Of a stretch of 64,000 bases of DNA, positions 15,804-24,637 are shown in pieces. The notes below the pieces were generated by a model. The model did not search any database. It was not told the DNA's origin and saw only the letters and a program-made list of their open reading frames with translations. The translations under genes and the position numbers were made by a program. Origin of the DNA: Bradyrhizobium sp. cir1 (GTDB taxonomy: Bacteria > Pseudomonadota > Alphaproteobacteria > Rhizobiales > Xanthobacteraceae); the NCBI RefSeq assembly GCF_014198245.1, contig NZ_JACIHE010000014.1, forward strand, positions 62,001 to 126,000. The letters run 5' to 3'. The number at the start of each line of letters is the position of its first letter. Position 1 is the first letter of the stretch.

Positions 15804-16780
15804 AACATCCCGCTCGCCACGAGCGCCTTGCGGACATGCTGCATCTCGGCTTCATCCGCGACCATGTCGAGCATGACCGTGGTCAGTCCCTTCGCCTCAA
15901 ACGCCCTCAGCTTGGCGCCGATCTCCTCGTAGCTGCCGACGAGATAGGGGCAGTCCGCCTGGAAGGTCAGGAACGGCAGCAGCCAGTAGCCGTTGTCCAA
16001 GAGCTCGCCGCTCTGCCCCTCATACAGCCGCCGCTTCCACACGGAGTCGCTGTTCTCCACGGTGAGCGCGAGCAGCTCACGATCATCGGGGTTGTCGCGA
16101 AAGCGTGCCTTCGCCGCTTGCCGCGCTTCCTCGCTTCTCTCGCGTGCGAAGATGCCGAAGTTCATGCCTGGTGCATCGAGGCCATGATCGAGATCCGGCG
16201 GCAGCATCTGCATCTTGATGCAGCCGGTCTCTTTCGCCACGCGCTGCGCTGCTTCCGATTGGCCGGCGATCAAGAATTCCGGCATCAGCTCCGCCGGCAG
16301 GCGCGGACGAAGCTGCAGGTTGGTCGCGCGGTAGAACTGCCCCTCGATAGTCACCGGCCGCGGGCTCGAGAGCAGCTGGCGTATCAGCGCGACGAACTCG
16401 CCGAGCCTGACATAGCGGTCGGCATGAGTCTGCTCGTCGCCGAGGCCCTGCAAGTCGCTGACCGCGGTCCCCATGATCATGTTGAGATAGACCTTGCGGC
16501 CGTAGAGCTGCGCGAACGACGAGACGAATTTCGCCGCCGTGAACGGGTGCATGTAGACCGGGTTGACGGCGATCAGCGGCGAGCTTCGGGTCGTCGCCGC
16601 CATGATGTGCTGGGCCATGGCCCAGGGCTCGACGAACACGTCGTTGCCTTCGAACAGCAAAATGCCTTCGAAGCCGTTGCGGTCGGCGAACTCTGCCACC
16701 CGCATCAGCTCACCGACATATTGCTTGGGATCGCGGTTACGCGAGATCGCGGGAAAGACGCGCAGCCGCGAGTTCGTCAT
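15800..16780 (-). CDS. LLM class flavin-dependent monooxygenase
   Basis: A 326-residue luciferase-like TIM-barrel protein. Typical blocks are AEFADRNGFEGILLFE near residue 29, SPLIAVNPVYMHPFTAAKFVSSFAQL, and RKVYLNMIMGTAVSDLQGLGDE; the last resembles the FMN-binding segment of SsuD-like alkanesulfonate monooxygenases. It would use FMNH2 from a partner reductase, which is not in the window. Its ATG overlaps the stop of the phosphopantetheinyl transferase gene by four bases, so the two are translated together. That links it to the peptide synthetase locus more than to the convergent sulfonate-type importer, although a role in C-S cleavage remains possible. Confidence 0.83.
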   Translation of the reverse strand: MTNSRLRVFPAISRNRDPKQYVGELMRVAEFADRNGFEGILLFEGNDVFVEPWAMAQHIMAATTRSSPLIAVNPVYMHPFTAAKFVSSFAQLYGRKVYLNMIMGTAVSDLQGLGDEQTHADRYVRLGEFVALIRQLLSSPRPVTIEGQFYRATNLQLRPRLPAELMPEFLIAGQSEAAQRVAKETGCIKMQMLPPDLDHGLDAPGMNFGIFARERSEEARQAAKARFRDNPDDRELLALTVENSDSVWKRRLYEGQSGELLDNGYWLLPFLTFQADCPYLVGSYEEIGAKLRAFEAKGLTTVMLDMVADEAEMQHVRKALVASGMF

Positions 16781-17511
16781 TCAGCCGCTTCCTGGAACGG
16801 CCAGGCATTGCGGGTGATGGGAAGACCGCCGTCCGCCCGGGAGCCGTCGGCGATCGCGAGGCGGTGCGAGGGGGAGGGCGAGCACAGCGAGAAACGCCAT
16901 CCCGAGGGATCGTCGGCGATATCAGGCTTGAAGCTGATCTCGATGGCCTCGCGCGACACCTGCATCGCGAAGGCGTCGAGCGGCAGGTTGAGCCCGAAGC
17001 CCTTGGCCTTCAGATAGGCCTCCTTGAGCGTCCAATAGTCGAAAAAGCGCTCGATCGCCGCCGGCTCCGGCAGCCTGCGCAGCGCTTCGACCTCCTCCGG
17101 CGCAAAGAAGCGATTCGCGGTGGAAAGCGGGGCGACACGCCGTGATACGGTTTCGACGTCGACGCCGACAGCCTCATGTCCGGATACGACGCAGGCAACG
17201 CAGCCGTCGGCGTGCGACAGGCTGAAATGCAGCGCGGTCGAGGTTTTGGGCGATGCGACAAACGGCCGCCCATAGCGGCCGGCCCCAAAGGACCAGTCGG
17301 TGGGAGCGACGTCAGGCGCGACCTGCGACAGCGCCAGGCGCAGCATGGCGTGGGCGAAAATATATTGCCGCCGATGCCGCTCGAACATGAAGCGGTCGGC
17401 GCGGATCCGTTCGTCGACCGAGAGCAGCCGTCGGCACGCATCGGCCGCCCCCGGCGCGTCAATGGTCGCGATCAGTCCGACAAACAGTTCAATTCTGTCG
17501 TCTGCCATCAA
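16777..17511 (-). CDS. 4'-phosphopantetheinyl transferase (Sfp type)
   Basis: A 244-residue enzyme of the Sfp/Gsp family. Conserved blocks are GRPFV at 81-85, FSLSH at 96-100, the magnesium-binding GVDVE at 116-120, and WTLKEAYLKAKG at 160-171. It moves the phosphopantetheine arm of coenzyme A to the serine of carrier domains, and the synthetase encoded just upstream (minus strand) has two such domains. The length is normal for the Sfp class. Two consecutive Met codons open the frame, so the start may be one codon later. It overlaps the monooxygenase gene by four bases. Confidence 0.9.
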   Translation of the reverse strand: MMADDRIELFVGLIATIDAPGAADACRRLLSVDERIRADRFMFERHRRQYIFAHAMLRLALSQVAPDVAPTDWSFGAGRYGRPFVASPKTSTALHFSLSHADGCVACVVSGHEAVGVDVETVSRRVAPLSTANRFFAPEEVEALRRLPEPAAIERFFDYWTLKEAYLKAKGFGLNLPLDAFAMQVSREAIEISFKPDIADDPSGWRFSLCSPSPSHRLAIADGSRADGGLPITRNAWPFQEAAE

Positions 17512-17754
17512 TTGGGCCTTTGGCGTCAGGCAGAGGCCAAATCCCCGGCGCTGACGGAAGAATCAACTGAGCAAGAATCAACCAAGTGGACCGGTCTTAG
17601 CGGTCCACCCAGGCAAATTCTTGTCGATTTGCAGGCCGGTTTACAGGCGCAAGCTTGTGCGAGACCCCAACTCGAGGAGCGAGCGGCCCAATTTGAAAAC
17701 CGGAGGCCGAAAAATGAAGCCTGAAGATTGGTGCGGCGTCCCTGCCGACTAGTC

Positions 17755-17922
17755 TTACTTTTTCTTCTTGGCCTTCTTCGACCCGCCCAGCATCGAAAGG
17801 CTGGCGTCGACGTCCTTCAGCGCGGCCTGGAGCTTCTTCTTCTCGTCGGTCAGCAGCTTCTGCAGGGCCTTGCGGTCCTTGTCGCTCAACGAGGTGCCCT
17901 TGGTAAATTTGATGAAACCCAT
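17755..17922 (-). CDS. small lysine-rich protein, 55 residues, unknown function
   Basis: MGFIKFTKGTSLSDKDRKAL opens a short helical protein that continues through a Lys-rich helix (about residues 15-40) and ends in AKKKK. GGGGGAG lies before this ATG; an upstream in-frame ATG lacks a ribosome site. It sits between the peptide synthetase and the phosphopantetheinyl transferase but is separated from both (142 and 243 bases), so it may have its own promoter and no part in the pathway. I do not recognise a characterised family. Confidence 0.6.
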   Translation of the reverse strand: MGFIKFTKGTSLSDKDRKALQKLLTDEKKKLQAALKDVDASLSMLGGSKKAKKKK

Positions 17923-18064
17923 AACGCACTCCCCCGGTTGAAAATAATCGTCCAAATCAAAAAGGCGGGAATAATCTTGCGCGGTGGCGTCAAATAATCA
18001 AGATGCAACTTGATCATGCACAGCTTTGACGAGTGAACCTGTATTCGCCCTCGTGTACGGCCAG

Positions 18065-21000
18065 TCATGCCGCCTTGCGCGCGAGCAATTGGCCAAGTGG
18101 TGTGCCGGGTTGGGCGACGGCCGCCTCCAGCAGCGCGACGAGATCCGTCATCCATGTGTCGACCGTGCCGCCGTCGAGCAGCTCATGCTTGTAATTGCAT
18201 GAACCGGTGATTCCGGTCGGACGCTCCTTCAGCATCAGCGACAGCCAGGTCTGGTCGATCGGCAGCACCGGTTGGCCCTCGCGCGCGACGTTTCCGATCG
18301 ATTGCACCGCAATCTCCGGCAGATCGAGCGGCTGGCGCAGCGGATTCTGCAGCGTGAAATAGACCTGGAGCAGCGCGGCCGGGTCGATCCCCTCCCGCTC
18401 CAGATGGTCGGCCAGCAGGTTGAACGGCAGCTCCTGCCGTGCATGCGCATCGAGCACGCTCTGGCGCACCCGGCTCAGGGCCTGCGCGAACGACAGATCC
18501 GGCGTGATTGTCGTGCGGACGATCACCGTGTTCTCGAACGGGCCGACGATCCGGTCGGTGTCCGGCTGGGCGCGATTGGCCATGGCGGTGGCGACCGAGA
18601 TGTCGGTGCGGCCGGTCTGCGCCAGCAGCAGGGCCTTCAGGCCAGTCAGCAGGCACATGAACAGCGTACCATTGTGCTGACCGGCGAACGCCGTGAGTCG
18701 TGCGATCAGATCTGGCTCGAGCCCGACCGGATGGTGCCCGGTGGATGCGCCGGGCGCCGCTTTGCCGTCGAAGATCGGAGCCGCGCCGCGCAGATTCTCC
18801 GCCCAGTCGGCGGCCTGGCGGCGGGCCGCGTCGGTGCCGCACCACCAGTGCTGCCAGCGTGCGACGTCCGAAAAGGCCGGCGGCGGCCTCAGTAGCGGTA
18901 CAGCCGGGCGCCCGGCCAGCGCCGCATAGCGGCTGGACAATTCCTCGAACAGCACGCCGATCGACCAGCCGTCGGCAACGGCATGATGCAGCGTCATCAG
19001 CAGCACGTGGTCATCGGCATGGAGCCGTAACAGCCGCGCCCGCAGCAGTGGCGGCCGCGCGGTGTCGAACGGGGCATAGGTCTCCTGCTCGATCAGCAGA
19101 TCGATTTTTCTGAGCTCGAGCGCCTTGCGCCGCTTGTTGTTGTGCGGCCGCCCGTCGCCGATGAGCTCGACGGAGAGGACGGGCCCAAGCTCGCTGGGGG
19201 TGGCGATGCGGCTGACGGGCTCTTCGCCGTTCCAGCCGAAACCGGTCCGCAGCGATTCGTGGCGGCGCACGATGTCGCCGAATCCTTGTGCGAGGATGGC
19301 CGGATCGAGCGGGCCCCGGAGACGGAAGGCAAAGGGCAGGTTGAACAGCGGCAATCCCGGCAGGTTCTGCTCGATCCGAATCATCTGGTCCTGCGCGATC
19401 GAGAGCGTTGGCGGCCCGCTTTCGATCAGCCGCGACATGCTTGCGGCAGGCTTTTGCGGTTTCGCCGCCACGGCCTCGTCGACCCGACGGGCAAGCTCTT
19501 CGACCGTCGGCGCCTCGAAAATGGTCTTGATCGGCAGCGACACGCCGAGCGCACGGGCGACGCGCGCCATCGCCTGGCCGGCCAGCAGCGAATGGCCGCC
19601 GAGATCGAAGAAATTGTCTGTCACTCCGAGGCTCTCGACCTTCAGCAGGTCGATCCAGATGTCGGAGAGCACCTTTTCGGTGAAACGCCGCGCCGGCACG
19701 GCCGCATCCGGCGCGGAGGTTTCCTGTTGTGGGGGCGCCAGCAGCGCGGCGCGATCGATCTTGCCATGGGCATTGAGCGGCACCTGGTCCAGAAACAGGA
19801 AGGCGGACGGAATGGCATGGCCGGGCAGCCGGCTCTTCAGGAATTCGCGCAGTTCGCTGGCGCTGACCCGGCTGCCGGGCTCGGCAACGATATGGGCGAT
19901 CAGCCTGACATCGCCGCCGGCCTCGCGGCGCGGTTCGACGATGCCGGTGCGCACGTCAGGATGATCGGTAAGCGCGTTCTCGATCTCCTTGAGCTCGATG
20001 CGGTAGCCGCGGACCTTGACCTGATGGTCGGCGCGGCCGAGGCATTCGATCGTGCCGTCCGTGCGGCGTCGGGCGAGGTCGCCGGTGCGGTACAGCCGGC
20101 CTCCCGCCTGGCGCGAAAACGGATCGGGCAGGAAACGCTGCCGGCTCTGCGCGGGATCGTTGACATAGAAGCGGCCGACTCCGGCGCCGCCGATGCAGAG
20201 CTCGCCGGTCACGCCGACCGGCTGCGGCTGGAGGTTTGCGTCGAGCACGTAGAGCTGGGTGTTCGGCAGCGGCGCGCCGACCGGAACGTTGCCCGTTGCG
20301 GTCGCCGGCGCCTTGGTCAGACGATGCAGCGACACGTCGTCGGAACATTCCGACGCTCCATAGGCATTGATCAGCGGCACTTTCGGGCAGCGGGCGAACC
20401 AGGCGCGGCAGAGATCGACCGGCAGCGGCTCGCCGGTCGAGATCAGGAGCCGCAGCTTCGCGAAGGCGCGCTGGACCCGTGCCTCGTCCATGCGGTCGAG
20501 GATCACACGCAGCAGCGACGGCACGATCTCCAGCACCGTGATGTCTTCGCGCTCGATTTCCCGCGCGAACAGGATCGGGTCCTGCACAATCGCGTTGCTG
20601 CAGACATGGACACGCGCGCCGACCATGGGGCCTGCGAGAAACTGCCAGACGGAAATGACAAAACTCTGCGGCGCGGTCTGCGCGATCACGTCCTTAGGCG
20701 ACAGCTTCAGCTCGGCAATCAGCGACGCCAGATGGTTCGACAGGCCGCGCTGCTCGATCATGACGCCCTTCGGCGCGCCGGAGGAGCCGGACGTATAGAT
20801 GAGATAGGCAAGGTTTGAAGCTGCGCGCCGCGCGGCGCGGGCCGGCTTGGTCGCCCCTGGCGCGATGGTGTCGTCGAGTTCAGCCACCTGGATGCGCTCG
20901 ACCAGCGGCTCGAGCAGCGCCTCGACCATGGTCGATTGGGCGCGCCCGGTCAGCAGCACGCGGGCGCAGCTCGATCCGAGGATGGTCGTGAGCCGCGCAG

Positions 21001-24000
21001 TCGGCTGGTCCGGATCGAGGTTCAGGAAGGCCGCGCCCGCGCGCTGCACGGCGATCATGGCGGCGAGCAGATCGGGGCCGCGCTCGGCGAGCAAGGCGAC
21101 CACCGTCTCGGGCCCGACGCCCTCGCACAGGAGCCAGCGCGCGATCGCCTGGCTGCGGCGCGCCAGTTCGCGATAGCTCAGGGACGCGCGTCCGTCCGAC
21201 ACCGCGATCGCGTTCGGCGTCTTCTTCGCTTGGCGCTCGAAGCGTTCGCTCAGATTGCCGCGTGTGGCGAAGTTGGCCGGCACGCCGTGGCCTTTCGCCA
21301 GCAGCTGCCGGCGTTCGGCCTCGGTCAGCAGCGGCAGGCGCGAGATGCGCTGTTCCGGATCTGCGATGACGGCCTTGAGCAGCGTCTTGAACTGCGCGGC
21401 CATGCTTTCGATCGTTGCCGCGTCGAACAGATCGGTGGCGTATTCGAAGAAGCCGGTGAATCGCCCGTCGGCCTCGACCAGTTCGAGCGTGATGTCGAAG
21501 CGCGCCACCTTCGGGTCCACCTCCAGCCGTCGTGTCGACAGGCCGGGGAAGCGTGCCGCCTCGATCGAGGCGTTCTGGAGGATGAACATGATCCGGAACA
21601 GCGGATTGCCGTCCGTCCTTCGCGCGATCTGCAGCGCGCGCAGCACCTCCTCGATAGGGAGATCCTGGTTGCGGTAGGCATCCAGCGTCACCTGACGCAC
21701 TCGCCGCAACATTTCGCCAAAGCTCGGATCGCCGCCAAAATCATTGCGCAGGATCAGGGTGTTGGCGAACAACCCGATCAGGCGCTCGCTCTCGATCTGG
21801 TTGCGGTTGGCGATCAGCGATCCCGTCGCGACATCTTCGTGCGAGGTGTGGCGGAACAACAGGCACTGGAAGGCCGCGAGCAGGGTCATGAAGGGCGTGA
21901 CGCCCTGGGCCTGGCTCAGCGCGCGGACGCTGCCCGAGAGTATCCTGGAGAACTCGATATAGTGACGGGCGCCATGACCGCTCCAGATCTCGGGCCGTGG
22001 CCGGTCGGTTCGCAGCGGCAGCGTGGTGACGCCCTCGAGCTGCGCCCGCCAGTAATCGAGCTGCTCCTTCGCCGTCGGCGTCTGAGCCCAGCTCTGCTGC
22101 CAGAGCGCGAAGTCGCGATACTGGAAAGCCGGCGAGGGCAGCGCCGCCACGTCCTTCTTGTGGGCCGCGGCATAGTGGGCGGCGAGTTCCTCCCAGAATA
22201 ATCGCTGCGACCAGCCGTCGGTGACGAGGTGATGGACGTTGACGACCAGCGCGTGGCTGGATTTGTCGAACGACAGCAATGTGACCTTCAGCGGCGCTTC
22301 GCGTGCCAGATCGAACTTGTATTGCGCGAGCTTGAGTGCCTCGCGGCGGAGGATTGCCGCCCGCTTGTCCGCAGGACAGGGCTTGAGCTTGATCCGCTCG
22401 AACCGCGGCGGGGATTGCAGCACGCGCTGCGCCGGCTCGCCCTGCCGTTCGATGAAGACCGAGCGCAGCGCCTCGTGACGCGCGCAGATCGCGGTGAGGC
22501 TTGCAGATAATGCGGCGACGTCGACCAGGCCTCTGAGCACTGCGACCTCGACGACATTATAATTGTAGCGCGTCGGATCGAGCCGCGAGAGCAGATACAT
22601 CCGCTGCTGCTGGAACGACAGCGGCGCGTCGGCTGCCGCCGCTTGGCGCCACGCCGGCAGCGTCGTTTCGCGACGGGCTGTGGCCGTCTCGATCCGGGCC
22701 GCAAGCGCGGCGACCGTGGCGCAATCAAAAATGTCCTCGAACGAGAAATCGACGCTGAAGCGTTCGCGCAGGCGCGAGCGCATCTGTGTCACCGCGAGCG
22801 AGTCCGCGCCGAGCGCGAACACATCCTGATCGATGCCGACCTGCGGCAGCTCCAGGAGACCGGCCCAGATCTCCGCGAGCTGCGTCTCCAGCGCATTGCG
22901 CGGCGGGTGCGTCTCGCCGGCATCCGCCGTCTCCGCGATCAATCCGGCCAGCGCATTGCGCTTGACCTTGCCGCTGCCGCCTTTCGGCAGCGCGGCCACG
23001 CTGCGGATCAGGCTCGGCACCTTGTAGGCAGCAAGACGCTTTCGCGCGAACTGGCGCAACTGGTCCGAGCTCGCCTCGGAATTCGGCCGCAACACCACGA
23101 CGGCGGCGACGTTCTCGCCGAGCTTCGGGTGCGGGACGGCGAACACGCCGGCCTCCAGCACCGCCGGATGGCCGAGCAGCACGTCCTCCACCTCGAGCGG
23201 CGAGACCTTCTGCCCACCGCGGTTGATGACGTCCTTGATGCGGCCGACGATGAAGAGATAGCCGTCGGCGTCGAGATAGCCGAGATCGCCGGTCCGGAAC
23301 CAGCCGTTGCGGAATGCGGCCTGCGTCGCCGCCTCGTCGTTATGGTAGCCACGCGTCATGTTCGCGCCGCGCAGCACGATCTCGCCGTGCTCGCCGCCCG
23401 CAAGCGCACGGCCTGACTCGTTCATGATCGCGATCTCGGGGCCCGCGGCGCGGCCGACCGATCCGACCTTGCGCAGCTCGAACGGATTGGCCGCGATCTG
23501 CGAGGCCGCCTCCGTCATGCCGTAGGTCTCGAGCACGGGAACGCCGAACGTCGCCTCCAGTCCGGACAGGATCGCGGGCGCAAGCGAGGACGAGGCCGAG
23601 CGGATCACGCGCAGCGACGAGGCCCGGACGCGGCCCGGGTCAGTTTCCGCTGCCGTCAGCAGCGCGCGATGGATGGTCGGCACCGCCGTGTACCAGGTCG
23701 GTTGCAGCTCCCGCATCCAGCCGAAGAAGGACGAGGCGTCGAAGCCGTCGGTGCAGATCACGCTGGAGCCCGCGGCGAGCGCGGTCAGAAGACCGGAGAT
23801 CAAGCCATGGGCATGAAACAGCGGCAGGACGTTGAGCAGGCGATCATGGGATGTGAGCGACAGCACGCGGCCTGCATTATAGGCAGAGAGGCACACGTTG
23901 CGATGCGTCAGCGGCACCATTTTCGGCCGCGCCGCCGTGCCCGACGTCAGCAGGATGAAGGCATCGTCGTCGCCGCGTGAGGCACCGCTCGCGTTCGCCG

Positions 24001-24502
24001 GTCCGACGGTCGGGCCCATGAACTTGCAGCCGCCGAGATCGTCCTTCGGCCCCGGCACGAAGTCGATCACGGCGAGACCGAGCGCCTTGGCGACGTCGCG
24101 ACTGGGCGAGTTCATGTCGGCGCGGGTGACGAGCGCCGTCAGCTTCAATTCGCTGAAATAGCGTTGCAGCTCGTCCGCGGTCAGGTCGGGATTGACGGGG
24201 ATGCAGGCGCAGCTTGAGGCGACCGCGATCAGCGCCAGCGCGCTGTCGGCGCCGCGCGGCAGCGCAACAGCGATCCTGTCCGCAGGCGTAATGCCGAGCC
24301 CATGCAGCGTGCGCACGAGATCCTGCGTCCGCTCGCCAAGCGCGCCGTAGGTGAGGGCCGGCCGGCCAGGGGCGAGAATAGCGGGCGCCGCAGGAATCCT
24401 GCGGGCGTAGAAGTCGAGAAGGCCTCCGATATGGGAAAAGGCCTTCGTTTCGAGGCTCGCGCCGACCGATCCCGCTCCGGATGCAATGTCCGACAATGCC
24501 AT
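18065..24502 (-). CDS. nonribosomal peptide synthetase, A-T-C-A-T-C, no thioesterase
   Basis: A 2145-residue megaenzyme. Adenylation domain 1 (about 25-530) resembles acyl/oxalate-CoA ligases (VLPLFHAHGL, ETYGMTEAASQIA, final LPKGGSGKVKR) more than amino acid A domains. Carrier 1 has GADS (S568). Condensation 1 has HHLVTDG at 757-763. Adenylation 2 has LIYTSGSSG near 1234 and NAYGASE. Carrier 2 has GGHS (S1638). Condensation 2 has HHAVADG at 1839-1845 and ends the protein; no thioesterase or reductase follows. Aligning A2 by hand to GrsA puts Val at position 235, normally the Asp that holds the alpha-amino group. The module order implies carboxylic acid, then a second unit, then transfer to a free acceptor. 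The start is ATG 24502; TTG at 24535 or 24496 are alternatives. Confidence 0.9.
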   Translation of the reverse strand: MALSDIASGAGSVGASLETKAFSHIGGLLDFYARRIPAAPAILAPGRPALTYGALGERTQDLVRTLHGLGITPADRIAVALPRGADSALALIAVASSCACIPVNPDLTADELQRYFSELKLTALVTRADMNSPSRDVAKALGLAVIDFVPGPKDDLGGCKFMGPTVGPANASGASRGDDDAFILLTSGTAARPKMVPLTHRNVCLSAYNAGRVLSLTSHDRLLNVLPLFHAHGLISGLLTALAAGSSVICTDGFDASSFFGWMRELQPTWYTAVPTIHRALLTAAETDPGRVRASSLRVIRSASSSLAPAILSGLEATFGVPVLETYGMTEAASQIAANPFELRKVGSVGRAAGPEIAIMNESGRALAGGEHGEIVLRGANMTRGYHNDEAATQAAFRNGWFRTGDLGYLDADGYLFIVGRIKDVINRGGQKVSPLEVEDVLLGHPAVLEAGVFAVPHPKLGENVAAVVVLRPNSEASSDQLRQFARKRLAAYKVPSLIRSVAALPKGGSGKVKRNALAGLIAETADAGETHPPRNALETQLAEIWAGLLELPQVGIDQDVFALGADSLAVTQMRSRLRERFSVDFSFEDIFDCATVAALAARIETATARRETTLPAWRQAAAADAPLSFQQQRMYLLSRLDPTRYNYNVVEVAVLRGLVDVAALSASLTAICARHEALRSVFIERQGEPAQRVLQSPPRFERIKLKPCPADKRAAILRREALKLAQYKFDLAREAPLKVTLLSFDKSSHALVVNVHHLVTDGWSQRLFWEELAAHYAAAHKKDVAALPSPAFQYRDFALWQQSWAQTPTAKEQLDYWRAQLEGVTTLPLRTDRPRPEIWSGHGARHYIEFSRILSGSVRALSQAQGVTPFMTLLAAFQCLLFRHTSHEDVATGSLIANRNQIESERLIGLFANTLILRNDFGGDPSFGEMLRRVRQVTLDAYRNQDLPIEEVLRALQIARRTDGNPLFRIMFILQNASIEAARFPGLSTRRLEVDPKVARFDITLELVEADGRFTGFFEYATDLFDAATIESMAAQFKTLLKAVIADPEQRISRLPLLTEAERRQLLAKGHGVPANFATRGNLSERFERQAKKTPNAIAVSDGRASLSYRELARRSQAIARWLLCEGVGPETVVALLAERGPDLLAAMIAVQRAGAAFLNLDPDQPTARLTTILGSSCARVLLTGRAQSTMVEALLEPLVERIQVAELDDTIAPGATKPARAARRAASNLAYLIYTSGSSGAPKGVMIEQRGLSNHLASLIAELKLSPKDVIAQTAPQSFVISVWQFLAGPMVGARVHVCSNAIVQDPILFAREIEREDITVLEIVPSLLRVILDRMDEARVQRAFAKLRLLISTGEPLPVDLCRAWFARCPKVPLINAYGASECSDDVSLHRLTKAPATATGNVPVGAPLPNTQLYVLDANLQPQPVGVTGELCIGGAGVGRFYVNDPAQSRQRFLPDPFSRQAGGRLYRTGDLARRRTDGTIECLGRADHQVKVRGYRIELKEIENALTDHPDVRTGIVEPRREAGGDVRLIAHIVAEPGSRVSASELREFLKSRLPGHAIPSAFLFLDQVPLNAHGKIDRAALLAPPQQETSAPDAAVPARRFTEKVLSDIWIDLLKVESLGVTDNFFDLGGHSLLAGQAMARVARALGVSLPIKTIFEAPTVEELARRVDEAVAAKPQKPAASMSRLIESGPPTLSIAQDQMIRIEQNLPGLPLFNLPFAFRLRGPLDPAILAQGFGDIVRRHESLRTGFGWNGEEPVSRIATPSELGPVLSVELIGDGRPHNNKRRKALELRKIDLLIEQETYAPFDTARPPLLRARLLRLHADDHVLLMTLHHAVADGWSIGVLFEELSSRYAALAGRPAVPLLRPPPAFSDVARWQHWWCGTDAARRQAADWAENLRGAAPIFDGKAAPGASTGHHPVGLEPDLIARLTAFAGQHNGTLFMCLLTGLKALLLAQTGRTDISVATAMANRAQPDTDRIVGPFENTVIVRTTITPDLSFAQALSRVRQSVLDAHARQELPFNLLADHLEREGIDPAALLQVYFTLQNPLRQPLDLPEIAVQSIGNVAREGQPVLPIDQTWLSLMLKERPTGITGSCNYKHELLDGGTVDTWMTDLVALLEAAVAQPGTPLGQLLARKAA

Positions 24503-24570
24503 TCCCTTTTGATCTGATTGGGCTATTCTTCCCAAGAGTTAGAGAACGCGTCCAGTCTGAGGTGAAGTTC

Positions 24571-24602
24571 GGGCCCCAAAATCTGTGGTTGAGGGCCCCA
24601 AA
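24571..24602. promoter_or_regulatory. direct repeat GGGCCCCAAA in the synthetase/cyclase divergent promoter region
   Basis: GGGCCCCAAA occurs at 24571-24580 and again at 24593-24602, a spacing of 22 bases or two helical turns. The pair lies in the 135-base gap between the divergent peptide synthetase and cyclase genes, so a regulator bound there could act on either. No known binding motif is recognised. Confidence 0.3.
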
Positions 24603-24637
24603 GCCCTTCGACGGAGTGATGGTCGGGCAGAATCACC

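Noticed and set aside
14964..16780. SsuD-type sulfonate assimilation unit made of the importer and the flavin monooxygenase
   Set aside because: The monooxygenase is convergent with the importer and co-translated with the PPTase instead; it is also shorter than SsuD. It is kept only as an alternative.
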